From assembly GCA_028095005.1 (NCBI GenBank), contig CM051460.1, forward strand, positions 15,361,501 through 15,425,500: 64,000 bases of DNA. The letters are read 5' to 3'. A program made the position numbers and the translations under genes. This DNA is from Rhynchospora pubera (Eukaryota > Streptophyta > Magnoliopsida > Poales > Cyperaceae). Shown piece after piece: positions 1-11,296 of this stretch. The notes under the pieces are model-generated. The model was not told the DNA's origin. It did no database searches and was given only the letters and a program-made list of their open reading frames with translations. The number at the start of each line of letters is the position of its first letter. The stretch's first letter is position 1.

Positions 1-79
1 ATATCAAGGATTGGAATTGTTAATTAGGATACAAAATAAGAGGTACAAATAATAAAAAAAAAAAGTTAGCTGAATATAC

Positions 80-3000
80 CTTGATTATAGGATCAAAAAT
101 TATTGAGGTCATGAGAGTTGCTTGATTCTTCCTGAGTAAAAGAGAAAACAACTGTACAATGCAAAGAGAGAAGAATTCTCTGCCTTTCCATAAATACTGG
201 GAACATAAAACGTATATTTTGTAAGTACCTAAGCATCAGTACATCATTCTCAGGCAACAGCAAGGGCCAAAATGAAGTAAGAGACTTTGCATCAGCACGG
301 CAGAGATCCTTGTGATTAAGGAAAAAGAAGGAATTAGCAAAACCTCAGTTACTTCTATATCAAGAAATATTATTTACCAATATACAAACCTGTATACAAC
401 AAATGGCATTTAACCTAGTTTTTGAGCTCCTGTAACGATCACTGACTTTTCCATATCCATCTGTATCACTATGATCGGAGTCTGATGAACAAAAATCATA
501 TCTTGAACTAGACTCAGAATCAGATGAGTTGTTACTCCTAAATGCTTCTTTCCTCCTCAAGTGAGGTGGCTTATAGGCAGTACTGGTGGTTTTACTAGTC
601 ATCTCCGACTTCACTACAGAAGGTGAAGACTGATTCTTCTTTGACTCGGTAGTTGCACTAATGGCTGAGACGCCGTACATGAAATATAGTTGCAGTGTTG
701 GCACGAAACCTGCCATCTTAACATTAAATATAGTAATGTTAACTGCTTGAGTGAAGTAGATCGCATACCTGCTCTTTTACTGGCAAATTCACTATTTCTT
801 TGGAAAGTAATAATATAGAACTGTACAAGTACAGAGAAAGTTCCTGTTAATATATTAAGAGATCAACTTGCACTCACATGACTAGCTAAAGGGCCCTTAG
901 GATCTGATAGAACCAAATGTAGACAGTGAAGAAATGCAGTTAGGAATCTACAAGATATGTTAACATCAACAAATGTATAAACATTCAGCAGTTTTCATGT
1001 TGAGTACAAGAAGAAAATAACTTTTTAAAAATTGAGGAATGTATGTACTAAAACGAATCAAATCGAGTTACCTTGATATGACATTATCCTCTAGTACAAG
1101 GTTATTTGACGCAAGGAAGTCCATCATCTTTCTCAAAACCTGCATTTAAAGAAATAACATCAGGCAACATAAAAGTAGGAACCACTTTGAGTCCCTACAA
1201 TTGGGCAGCAATCTGACAGATCAGAACTTTGCCAGTAGATCACACTTTCAGGTACCAGGATTCAGTAGTGATAAAAAATGATCGATATCTAATTAATATT
1301 TGCCTAGCCTCTTATATTTAAGGATCGATGCATTGATCTACATAGTTGATATAAGGCAGATCATTTCACAAATCAGTAGCATGACTACGAATATACTACA
1401 TTTGAAGGAGTGGCTTGAGGACAATCTTCTGATGAAAAAATTTCTAATCATGGAGGGCCCTTTAGTAATTTTCCCATGTCAGTCTATATGACACTATTTG
1501 GAATTTTGGATGCAAAAGTTTTGCTTTGGTGGAGTATGTCAAAATTACGGATGAAACTAATAAGTCAATGTTAACTGTTATACTGATAATGGAAACAACT
1601 TTCCCTTTTGTCATGCTAATTTGCTCGAAATAGGTTACAATAGTGGAGCAGGTTAGGCCCAAAGAAGTGTGCAGAGACTAGCAGAACATCTTTAGGGGTA
1701 TATCCTAAATTGATTAGGGTACCTTTCATTGAAAGTGTCATAGAGATACAGGTCACTGTATTGTGATTGTAAAAGGCTCTAAGGTTCTTTCATTAATGGA
1801 ACTGGCGGTGTACATACCCTTATTTTTTAAAAAGAAAAGACATATAAAATTAACACCACCGTAAGATAAACAGACCTCGACTATAGATTGCCACAAATCA
1901 GCTGATATAGTTGATCCAATTCTTGTCAGCACCTTTCCCAAAATGGAAAACGCAGTAGTTTGCATATCCCATAAGCCTGAATGCTTCAGATTTACAAACC
2001 CGGAATCACCAGAATGGTTTATATTGAGTAGCTTAGGATGTAAGAGCGATATAATGGAGAGGAGAACTCCAGTTAACTGCACATTTTCTGATAAAGAGGC
2101 ATTTCTCTCATATGCCTTAACCATAGAACTGAAGAGACAAAGAAAAAAGACAAAAAGAAAAGAATAAATAATCTTCTTATCTAAGATCTTTTCTTAAAAC
2201 TTAATTAAAAGGAATCAGTGCTCAGCCAACACTTACAACAAAACTGGAATAACATACTGAATAAATGAAACAACCACCTCACTGTGCATCTGATCTAACC
2301 TTATAATAGCTAAGGAGTCGGTTACAGCGCTAACTATACCAGATCCAGTGGAGCAATCATTCCATGAAAATTTTCTATCAAGACGTGTCAAGCTTGCTTC
2401 TACAAAGTTCAATAGGATACTCCAAGAAGATGCATTGATATCTAGGCAAACTTTGCACATAATGCTATTAATCTGCACAATAGTTGACCAAAAGATATAC
2501 ATTTAGGAAGGGGGCAGATAAAAACAAAATTAGAAAGCTTAGTATGAGCTTAATCTCACCAAGAGGGATAATGAGGTTAACCTCAACAGCCATCAGATTG
2601 GCTTCAGACTACAAATGCAAACTCCTGATCATGATTTATGAAGTGCTGAACATTATGATTCAAACTTCTAATATTTTGAGTTTGCTTTTACTTCTCTACC
2701 AGATGAAGAAGTCAGAAATGATGAAAAATGCACCAAAATAATTCATTTATTGAACATCGTTATCTTGTACAAAGTGAACACAAAAAACATAAGAAAAAAC
2801 AAAATGGTTGCTCAGGTAGATCAAGATCACTGGTTCGGATTCAACGTCTGAAGTCAAATGAGTGTTTTTGCAGTTAAGCTCACAAAATAATTGGTGAGCT
2901 TTAAGCTCATACTAGCTTTACTCAAACTATCATAAAGGGAATTCAAATGTAAACCACTTAATTTACCAACTGCAACATGAAACTTAACGCATCCTCAGAT

Positions 3001-3352
3001 CCGTCACACTTCGAGACTGAGATTCCCAACTCAGTGAGAAACACCACATCTGATGTGACCTGGAAACAATATTGAAGCACAAGTATTAGTTCAATCAGAA
3101 TTAAGGTTTAAAGTCTTAAACCACAGACATGCTCGCGACTTAGAGATCCAACAGTTAGAGAGATGTGGAGAAGATGACCTCGTGAGGGGGGAGGAGAGAG
3201 GCGGCGGAGAGGAGAGAGCTGGAGGGAGAGGAGAGGAGGAGGCGGCGGAGGAGGGAGAGGAGCGTCGGTGGGTCGGGCGAAGGAAGGGTTTCGTCGCGCA
3301 GTGTGAGAAAGGTGGTTCGCCATTGCCTCGTGCCAGATGAGGCCGATGCCAT
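80..3352 (-). CDS. HEATR6: HEAT repeat-containing protein 6 homologue, N-terminal nine exons, runs off the left edge
   Basis: Nine exons can be joined in one frame on the minus strand with GT/AG borders: 3352-3179, 3059-2967, 2472-2237, 2128-1876, 1139-1072, 947-878, 716-390, 308-229 and 131-80. They total 1353 nt, 451 codons, with no stop, and all phases agree. Recognised pieces are the start region with WRTTFLTLRDETL, the block VLRKMMDFLASNN, the block FLHCLHLVLSDPKGP, YKPPHLRRKE at about residues 346-355 followed by a Ser/Asp-rich stretch, and ATLMTSIIFDP at the end. This order matches plant HEATR6-like ARM/HEAT-repeat proteins, where a DUF4042 domain would begin near the last exons. Its cellular role is poorly known; HEAT repeats normally act as protein-binding scaffolds. 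The start at 3352 is chosen because it gives the conserved N-terminus and correct phase. An ATG at 3359 lies out of frame just upstream. The rest of the gene lies beyond position 1. Confidence 0.88.
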
Positions 3353-3490
3353 CTCTCATCTAACGGTGAAGAAAGGGAGCCGAATCGTCAGATTTCGAAT
3401 CCCTATTTCACGACGGAATAATCAGATTTCGCGGCGAGAGAAAACTAATGTGACGGATCCTGGAGAGTGTGAAATTGGCCTGTTCTCGTC

Positions 3491-3904
3491 GCAACCGCAT
3501 CCTCAGCAGTCAAAAAAAGAAGCAGTTTTTTTTATTTATTTTTTTTCTAAATTTTAAAACTCAAATGAAGAATCCAAACCGTTGATCTTGTTAAGCTTTA
3601 TCGGCGATACATTTTCATATAAGTTTTATAAAATTTGAAGTTGATTTTATACTTGATTAAGTGGTCAACAAATGAACGAACCTGGTTTGATTAATTCTAA
3701 TACGTTCATAATTTGGTCACTTAATCAAGTATCAAATCAATTTCAAATTTTATAAAATTTATATGAAAATGCATCGCCGATAAAACTTAACAAGATCAAC
3801 GGTTTGGATTCTCCATTTGAATTTTAAAATTTAAAAAAATTAAGAAAAATGAAAAAGACTGCTTGGAGCAGTTCTTTTTTTTTTACTACTGAGGATGCTG
3901 GTTC
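3491..3904. mobile_element. Mutator-like MITE with 10-bp TSD
   Basis: A 414-bp foldback element. The left end GCAACCGCATCCTCAGCAGT is an imperfect inverted copy of the right end, and the two arms stay complementary almost to the centre. It is flanked by a perfect direct repeat TGTTCTCGTC at 3481-3490 and 3905-3914. A 9-10-bp TSD with long inverted repeats fits Mutator-like MITEs. It has no coding capacity. It lies about 140 bp upstream of the HEATR6 start codon, so it sits in or near that promoter. Confidence 0.85.
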
Positions 3905-4220
3905 TGTTCTCGTCAAGTTGCGACATGAATCTGTTTTAATAACATATTTTAGTAATTTTTTAAGAGTTTTGTATATTTATTTAAAGCATTTTTCACTATA
4001 TATTTTTTTAAACTAAGATTTAATATTTTTTTGTGGAAATAAGATTATTTACTTAGATTAGATAGACATTGCCCACTGTATTTCAATACAGTTTTTTTTT
4101 TTTTTTTTGCACGGGAATTAATAAGTGAGGAAGTCGTTGATCATCGTTATTAAACTCCCACGTACTAAGCAATATGTAGTTACAAATCTTAAGCTATTAA
4201 GAATGGGAATTGATTACTGT

Positions 4221-4463
4221 TTGTCATCCCTACTATCGCTAAATATAAAGTGAACATATATAATAAATAAAGTGAACATATAGAGATCTAAGTGAACACA
4301 TATAAACAAATAAGTTCAATGAAAATTAGTTGACCATGCATGTAAACTTCTGAACAAGTGATGACAACACTTATTTGTTTGTAAGTGTTTACTTAGATAG
4401 TCTATATATTCAACTTATTTGCTGTATATGTTCACTTTGTATTTAGCAATGGCTGGGATGGTA
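4221..4463. repeat. Foldback MITE-like repeat
   Basis: The left arm from 4221 (CATCCCTACTATCGCTAAAT, then AAGTGAACATAT) is an imperfect inverted copy of the right arm ending near 4463. The same layout and internal words recur at about 5843-6105, suggesting one family. No clear TSD was found, so the ends are approximate. Confidence 0.5.
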
Positions 4464-4789
4464 TATTTGCTGATGGCATTTATAATTCATGTATTAAGAA
4501 TTGTATTTTTAACGGAATTGCTTTCCGTCATCCTCTTTCTCTTATCATTTTCGTCATCCCCTTCCATTTTTAGAAAATGTGTTTTTTATTTTCCGAAGTT
4601 CAGGAATGAGAGGGGGATGAGCGTCAACATAGGGGATGATGGAGCACGGAGAGGATGAGCGACAGGGAAGAGAGGAGAGGGGAGAGAGCGAAATATGGAG
4701 AAATAACGGAAATGACAGGGAAAGCAAGAGAGAGGGAGGGAGGGAGGAGGGATGAGAGAAAAGGGATAAGTCACAGAGGGAATTATATT

Positions 4790-4949
4790 TACTAGAACAA
4801 TTATACATTTTAACTAGAACATTTATATATATAAGCAGAATTGTTATGAATATAAGTAGAACCTTTATATATATTAAGTAGAACTGTTATGTATATAAGT
4901 AGAACCTTTATACATATATTAAGTAGAACTGTTATGTATACAAGTAGAA

Positions 4950-5007
<58 letters not shown>

Positions 5008-5045
5008 GTAGAACTGTTATATATATTACTAGAACTGTTAAATAT
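4790..5045. repeat. AAGTAGAAC-type tandem repeat with a TA microsatellite
   Basis: Imperfect 20-24-bp units of the form AAGTAGAACYNTTATATATA surround an uninterrupted TA microsatellite at about 4952-5004. The flanks are purine-rich on the left (4600-4790) and pyrimidine-rich on the right (5060-5240), so the larger region may be a degraded foldback element. Its outer ends could not be fixed. Confidence 0.55.
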
Positions 5046-5449
5046 ATCAACTATAACTGTGTTCGCTCCCTCTATTTCGCTGTGTTCACTCTCTCCTCTC
5101 TGTGTCATTGTCTTCCTTCCCTCTGTGAGATGCTAATCTCTCACCTCTGTTTCGCTCATTCCGTCCCCCCTCATCCTCTCATCCAAAAAAGAAAAAACAC
5201 ATTATCATCCTTTCATTCTCACTCCCTCTTTCCTTTTTTAGAATGCAATTAATATAATTGTTGGGAGGATGATGGGGATGATCCTTATCAGCCCCGGTAT
5301 TTTTAAACGTCATTTAGGATTAAGGGGCGGTTTAATTAAATCTTATATAAAAAAAGATCACAACCAAAATAAAAATCGAGTGTTCATAATGCAGCTGCCA
5401 GATAACTATAAATATTAGAATTAAAAATAAATATTTTATTAATTGAAAA

Positions 5450-5846
5450 ATAGGTTGATTTTTTTCAAAACTAAACTTTATCTATAATTCATTTTTTATC
5501 ACTGAACTTCATTTTGTCTAATTTAGTTACTAATGTTGCCCGATTTTGATCACTTTGTGAAGATTTTATCTAATTAAGCATTAAAATTCCACTAATCAAT
5601 CTATTTGCTCGATATGGAACATATTTATCATACCAACTAAAAAATTCACAAAATTTGAGCATCGAAAAAATCTGATTTAATGTAAGATTAATTGATTAGT
5701 TATACAAAATTTTCGTAGGGTGATTAAAATTGGACAATATTGAAAGTTTTGTGATCAAAATCGGATAAATTAAACTTCAATAACCAAAAATGAATTATAG
5801 ATAAAATTTAGTGATCTCAGAAAAAAATTGAAAATTGATTATTGTT
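5450..5846. repeat. Foldback MITE, about 400 bp
   Basis: The left arm (from 5455, with AAACTTTATCTATAATTCAT) and the right arm (TGAATTATAGATAAAATTTA, 5790-5809) are inverted copies extending for about 150 bp each. AT-rich and non-coding. A TSD could not be assigned with confidence. Confidence 0.65.
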
Positions 5847-6105
5847 ATCTGCAATTTTTGCCATCGGTTAAAAAAACGAACATATAAAATAGACAAGGTC
5901 AATAACTAAATGATCAAAGTGAATACATACAAATAAATAAATTCAATAACAATATGTTGAATATGCATAAAAAAATCTAAACAAAGGCCGGAAAAACTTA
6001 TTATTTTTTTTATGTCCACTTTGATAATTTATATATTTACCTTATCCATTTGATGTGTTCACTATGTTTAAAAAATGACACAACTGCATGACAACAGTTA
6101 TCATT
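5843..6105. repeat. Foldback MITE related to the one at 4221-4463
   Basis: The left arm contains GATCAAAGTGAATACATAC and the right arm its inverted form near 6010. The centre resembles the centre of the 4221-4463 repeat (TTCAAT, then GACCATGCAT versus GAATATGCAT). The ends are approximate. Confidence 0.5.
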
Positions 6106-6290
6106 CCTCGAAAAATTTTATCTATTGAAAAATGTAGACATTGATTACAAACATAGGCCAAGTCGCATGTCGGAGGATGTGTGTGCCTGTGTTATAATGG
6201 TGTGACATGGCAAATGCAAAAATTAGGACCAATCGAGCCCATTAAACTCAGCATCTGAAAAACAAGAATTCTCTAATAGATATTCCCAAT

Positions 6291-6570
6291 TAGGGCTGCA
6301 AAATGATCGAGACGATGGCGCAAATGAGCTGTTACGTCGATCGTTTTGTTCTATGTGACGAAACCGATTTTTTATTTCGTTGATCGTTTCGTCCAGACGA
6401 AATGATCGAAATTGACAAAATTTTCGTGATTTACACATGGACGAAACCGTTTTATTATTTCGTTAACCGTTTCGTCCAACCAAATGAAATCTTTTTGTTG
6501 TTTCGTTAACCGTTTCGTCCGGGCGAAACGAAACGAAAAACGGTTAAAACGACTTCCGTTTTCAGTCCTA
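6291..6570. mobile_element. hAT-type MITE with perfect 8-bp TSD
   Basis: A 280-bp element with ends TAGGGCTGCAAA and, on the other strand, TAGGACTGAAAA. It is flanked by the 8-bp TSD TTCCCAAT at 6283-6290 and 6571-6578, typical of hAT transposons. The inside is built from repeats of the word CGTTTCGTCC in both orientations, a form of subterminal repeat common in hAT elements. No coding capacity. Confidence 0.88.
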
Positions 6571-7379
6571 TTCCCAATCAATCATTGCTGGACTGGGCTT
6601 AGATTTAGGAGTAAAGGGGTAGTCGTTGGTGCGGGTGTGATATGCACCATCCAATCAAAAAATATCCGAAACATCCACCATCACTAGAGACAATAAAATA
6701 GATTTTTTTAGGAGTCCAGATTTTGATTTTTTGCTCGCTAACGTCATCATTTTCACGTGATGACATCATCATAAAAAAAATTTTGCGCGCTGACGTCATC
6801 AAATGGACGGATTTTTATGTTCAGTTAGATGCATTAAGAGATGAGTTAAACTAATTATGTGTTAAATTAGATGCAGTTATACTATGATGTTTTTAGATTT
6901 TTTGTGTTCAGTTAAACATCTCAAGGCATTAATTATTTGAATTATGTGTTTAATTAGATGCAGCTCTAAATTGAATTTTAGTATTTTTTTTGTTCAGTTA
7001 AAAACGTTAAGGGATGATTTTAAAGTATTTATGTGTTCACTACTTCACTTAGTTGAAGCAGAAAATTGATTTCGTAGTTTTGTGTCCAATTTAATTGGTT
7101 AAGGAATCAATTAAAACACTCAAAGGATGAGTTAAATTAAGTTATGTGTTCAGTTAGATGCATTGGTAATATGATGGATTAGTTCTAATATGACATAAAT
7201 ATGAACATTTAAAATAACAAATCAAACACTTATAACAACAAAATGAAAAGACACATATATAAATTAAATATAGAAACAACATAAACAAATAGAACAAACA
7301 AACCAAACACTTACAACCACAAAGCGAATATTTACGATAATAAACTGAACACATATAAAAAAATAATAATAATCAGCAA
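6571..7379. other. Intergenic, AT-rich, degenerate repeats
   Basis: Several loose copies of GTTCAGTTAGATGCATTAAG occur at about 6820-7165, and there is a short inverted pair of GACGTCATCA-like words at about 6740-6800. No gene was seen; open frames here are low-complexity. Confidence 0.4.
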
Positions 7380-7841
7380 CCAATTAAAGCATTTTTTAAC
7401 TGGAGTCACCTTCTTCCTCTTCTAAGCAATTGAATCCAGCTACATGGAAATTGACAGAAGCATTCATTATGCGGTTGAGAAATCAAGCCAACATATAGAA
7501 AACAAAATTGCCAATCAAATAAAATGAAGAAATTAACAAAGCTTCAAGTCGATCAAATAACATCACAATTTACCTTAAAAAAATCACCTTTGCTATCGGG
7601 TTTAGCCAATAATCCAAAACCCACCTTTTGCTCTCTTGGTTTTATAACAATTTCATCAAACAATATCATCACAAGTCAATCAAATTACTCAATTTAAGCA
7701 CTACAACAGCAATCAAAAACCTCATCGGCTCAATAAACAAAAATTAGGGTTAAACCTAATTTTCCTAAATTACTCAATAATCCAAAGAATTAACAGAAAA
7801 ATCGAATCATAACTGAGGGTTATTCATACCTTGATTTCCAT
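7380..7841 (-). pseudogene. Possible small gene split from its promoter by nested insertions
   Basis: On the minus strand an ATG at 7841 opens a four-codon segment followed by a good donor (AAG|GTATGA at 7830/7829). Further on, a short stretch reads as KPREQKVGFGLLAKPDSKGD (about 7630-7560), and another reads toward an acidic end (LEEEEGDSS, stop near 7400). Their joining was not proved and no family was recognised. If the two insertions at 7899-20395 are removed, a TATA-like box at 20427-20437 (minus) falls roughly 100 bp upstream of this ATG. It may be a disrupted gene or chance open frames; confidence is low. Confidence 0.25.
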
Positions 7842-7919
7842 AGCGATTTACTCACAAATCCTCTATTTTCTTTGGAATTTCTCAAACCCACAGCCAACTA
7901 GGGTTTACCAAACGGTCTG

Positions 7920-9487
7920 TGTTGTCCCTAAAATTAAGCCTAGAGGGGGGTGAATAGGCACAAAAACGAATTTCTAAACCGGTATGGTCAATATTTGGTT
8001 CAATTCAAACTTGGTCTAATACAAACAATCAAAGCACAAGCAATTCAAGTAGCAAGATAATAAAGAGAGAAAGAGAGAGAGAAATTGAACACGCGATGTA
8101 TTACGGAGTTCCGACCCGCTAGGAAGAGCCAGCCTTAGTCGTACGTCTCCGGGAGTTTCGCAACCTCGAAATGGGCGCGCTCCGTTCAATTCCACACGAA
8201 CGGGACTACAACTTCGAACCAAATCACCTTGTTACAATCACTCTCAAGGTGGATTGGCCTAACTCAATTGAACAAACTCAAACACTACAAAGGATTGAGG
8301 CTCTAACCAAATCACTCAACAAATCTAGCAATTAACACTAGTGGATTGGTTTAGCACACTCTAATCTCAATGATTTTGCTAAATAATGCTCAAACACAAG
8401 AGAGAGTAATGTCTAACTGGTTGGAGCTCAAAAGGGAGGAGTTTCAAGGGTTTCAAAAGTGTCTAAACAGTTCCAAGAGGCCCCATATATATAGAGGGCG
8501 CCAACAGCTCCAAAGACCAGTCAAAACAGACTCTGGCGTTATACAACGCTATATGGCGTTGTACAACGCTGAAATAGCCGTTGAAAAATCAAACGGTCAC
8601 AGACAATAACGTTATGAGTTGTCAGAGCGTTGTGTAACGCTGTATAGCGTTGCACAACGCTTCAGCAGAATCCAAAGCAGAACCTCGACAGTTCCGTTGG
8701 AACTTGTCAGAGCGTTGTGTAACGCTAGGTAGCGTTGCACAACGAAGTCAAGAAGAGAACAAGGCAGAACTGACAAACTCAAACAATATTGTCAGAACGT
8801 CATACGACGCTGACTGCCGTCACACAACGACGCCGTTGCACAACGCTGTTCAGCGTTGCTCTACGCGACCAGAGCAACTGAGCGAAGTCTGAGCGAATTT
8901 TAGAGCGTTACACAACGCTATGATGCATGGAACATGGCAGCATGCATGCAGCATCAATGCAGATCGATGTCTGAGCAATGCAGAGACGCCTGTTTCATAC
9001 TGCGTTGTACAACGCTGAGTGGCGTTACACAACGTAGGAGTGGAAAGGTTGTGTAACGTTACTTAGCGTTGCACAACGTTCTGACAAGGGGGAAAAAGGA
9101 TTTAACTGGTTTAAAAGCAAATGAACTAACGTTGCACAACGCTACAGAGCGTTGTGTAACGCTGTTCCAACCTTGTCAGAGATTTTGCAATTTAAAATCG
9201 GATTAACTCAGCGTTGTGTAACGGCAACTGGCGTTGTATGACGCTGGACAGAAAAACTGAGCATTTTACCAGCAAATTGATTGAGATTAGTTTAGAGTTT
9301 AATTAAACCTTAATTACTGACTCTAACTAGACCAAAGCAATCTCTTGAAGCTCCAAACTAAGTGCCACATTTGCTTTAATCCATTCTTCAATAAATTTAG
9401 CTATAAAACACTAAAGAGAGATGTTAGTTTAAAAGTTTCGGTGTTGTTTTGCAAATCGGCAAATCGAGAGAAAATGTTTAACCAACA
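7920..9487 (-). repeat. 3' LTR of the copia element
   Basis: 1568 bp, nearly identical to 18058-19625. U3 lies at the high-coordinate side in minus orientation. It holds nine pairs and one single copy of a 14-bp palindrome (8536-9244), then a TATA box at 8485-8494. The few differences from the other LTR lie at about 7937, 8128, 8275 and 9436. Confidence 0.95.
8536..9244. promoter_or_regulatory. Palindrome-pair array in the 3' LTR
   Basis: Nineteen copies of a 14-bp palindrome with consensus GCGTTGTACAACGC (variants GCGTTGTGTAACGC and GCGTTGCACAACGC). They start at 8536/8556, 8627/8647, 8712/8732, 8797/8817, 8833/8853, 8905, 9002/9022, 9046/9066, 9129/9149 and 9211/9231. Every pair is spaced exactly 20 bp start to start. 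The sequence between pairs is not conserved. A role as a protein-binding enhancer array is inferred from its place upstream of the TATA box. Confidence 0.8.
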
Positions 9488-9500
9488 ATCTCCCCCTTTT
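9488..9500 (-). other. Polypurine tract of the copia element
   Basis: On the minus strand AAAAGGGGGAGAT lies directly before the 3' LTR start TGTTGG. It would prime plus-strand DNA synthesis during reverse transcription. Confidence 0.9.
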
Positions 9501-9994
9501 GCCGAGTTGCAAAACAACACCTAAGGTACATTTGGGACTTGATACAACAAGGCGAAATAACCCAAATTACCTAATTCTCCCCCTTTTTGCAATTAGGGAA
9601 AAGAATACCCAAAACGCCCTTGATGAGAAACCATAAGAATCCTCCCCCTTTCGAAAAGAATTTGGCCACTAAGTTCATTTGATTAGGGGTATCTAACAAG
9701 GTTTAAAGAGGGCTTAAACTAACAATTGTATACCATGCATGCATATTAACGGAAAAAGGCTAAAACAACACCATTTAGCACAAACAAAATACATTAATAC
9801 ATAACATAATTCATTAAAAACAAAACATCATTCATTCATCATCCATAAAACAAAACAAATCCATTTAGCATAACTAAGACACTCAAAAACACCGAAAAAT
9901 CACACAAAAGATACGAATGGCAAATAAACTACGAAAATCAAAGCAAATAAAGATAAAAGAGAGGGCTAAGGCTTGGAGAGGGTTTCGGCTAGAA

Positions 9995-11296
9995 TCACTC
10001 CTCATCATCATCCCCCGCTCCACTACCGGATCCCCTTTTGAGATGGAGCTCCATCTTCCCCCAAAGATTAATCATCTCATCCTTGAGATGAGTGATCGAG
10101 GCATCGGTCTTGGCTTGGTAAGCGGTTAAGTTTTCCTCAATAGTGTTGAACCGCGTGTCAATATGAGTTGTCAAGGCGGCGAATTTGGCATCAAGATAGG
10201 CATGGAAGTCTTGAGGTGCGCCTTGACCCTCCATCCGGCCGCCGGGCACATGCAATGGTTCATTGCCTATCTCTTCATATTGGTTTATGGTGGCATTGGG
10301 CCGGAAGAGGTAGTTGTTGCGGTGGAAAGGACCGGGCACAATGGAGTCATCATCTTGGGCCGTCCATCCGGTAACATTGAGATATGCCATGAGGTTTTCG
10401 GGAGTGGCAATGGCATTCTCGGGCACGGGTTCGCCCCAAAGGGGTGTGTCATGAGGGATGCCGTTTTCAATGAGAATAGATTGAATGATGTGGGCATATG
10501 GAAATGAGAAGCGAGAAGAGGTGTCGACCCGTGCCATATGAGCAAGCATGATATAAGGGAGATTCACCTTTTGATTCATCTCAAGGAGAGATCGAAGGAG
10601 AAACACGGCGAATTGCTCCACATTTGTTTTGATTGTTGCCTTCGGAGTGATGATATTGTTGATGAAGAGGAAGAGAAGGCGGTGCAATGCCGGGAGCTCG
10701 GTGGCGGTGAATTGACGAGCGGTGTAGTTCCTCCAACAATAAAAGAATCGGTGAAATTCATCATAAGGAGGCAACTCACGTGGCCAAGTGGCATGGATGT
10801 AAATCTCCAAATTGTCATTATCGAGGCTAAGGAGGTTGGCCAATGTTTGCTCGGTGATGGAGATGTGGCGACCGAGGACATAAGAGTTGGCGGTTGGGTG
10901 GCCCTCGGTCCACGTCATTGTGAGATTGGCATAGAAGAGCTTGATCAATGACGGGTTGTACGGTTGAGAATGTGCAAGAAGACCCGCCATGTTCCAATAT
11001 TCGATCCTTTCTTTGATCCAAGTCAATTCTCTTGGATTCAAGTGGTACACACCATAGGGATGCTCGAAGTAGAAGCACTCGGAACACTCGCGATTGACAT
11101 CGCGGTATTGGCAAAAATGCATGTACGAGACCGAGTCTTTGAATAGGTAATTGTTTGAGGAGGAGAGGGTCCAATCCACGGGTACCGGGGGTATATCCAT
11201 TGGTATTGGTTGGTCGGGTTGAACCGGTGGGTTGGATGAGGAAGCGCCCTTGGGGTTGCGCTTAGACCGTTTGTTGGTAGCGGTTTTCGGTGCCAT
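9995..11296 (-). CDS. Third ORF of the copia element, envelope position, function unknown
   Basis: 433 codons, intact, on the same strand as gag and pol and located between pol and the 3' LTR. The N-terminus is basic and Pro/Ser-rich (KRSKRNPKGASSSNP). The middle includes LIKLFYANLTMTW and VLGRHISITEQTLANLLSL, which recall the 'putative plant transposon protein' domain found in ORFs of several plant LTR elements. The C-terminal third (about residues 360-420) looks able to form a coiled coil and ends in an acidic tail. No signal peptide or membrane segment is obvious, so a true envelope role is doubtful. A long CT-rich leader (11297-11660) and a palindrome array (11694-12205) lie upstream, suggesting but not proving an internal promoter. 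The origin is unknown. Confidence 0.7.
   Translation of the reverse strand: MAPKTATNKRSKRNPKGASSSNPPVQPDQPIPMDIPPVPVDWTLSSSNNYLFKDSVSYMHFCQYRDVNRECSECFYFEHPYGVYHLNPRELTWIKERIEYWNMAGLLAHSQPYNPSLIKLFYANLTMTWTEGHPTANSYVLGRHISITEQTLANLLSLDNDNLEIYIHATWPRELPPYDEFHRFFYCWRNYTARQFTATELPALHRLLFLFINNIITPKATIKTNVEQFAVFLLRSLLEMNQKVNLPYIMLAHMARVDTSSRFSFPYAHIIQSILIENGIPHDTPLWGEPVPENAIATPENLMAYLNVTGWTAQDDDSIVPGPFHRNNYLFRPNATINQYEEIGNEPLHVPGGRMEGQGAPQDFHAYLDAKFAALTTHIDTRFNTIEENLTAYQAKTDASITHLKDEMINLWGKMELHLKRGSGSGAGDDDEE

Noticed and set aside
4500..5290. One large foldback element covering purine- and pyrimidine-rich flanks
   Set aside because: The arms are only compositionally complementary; matching ends and a TSD could not be defined.
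8536..9244. The palindrome array as a CRISPR or simple satellite
   Set aside because: The spacers between pairs are not uniform, and the only constant is the 20-bp distance within pairs. It lies in an LTR of a eukaryotic element.
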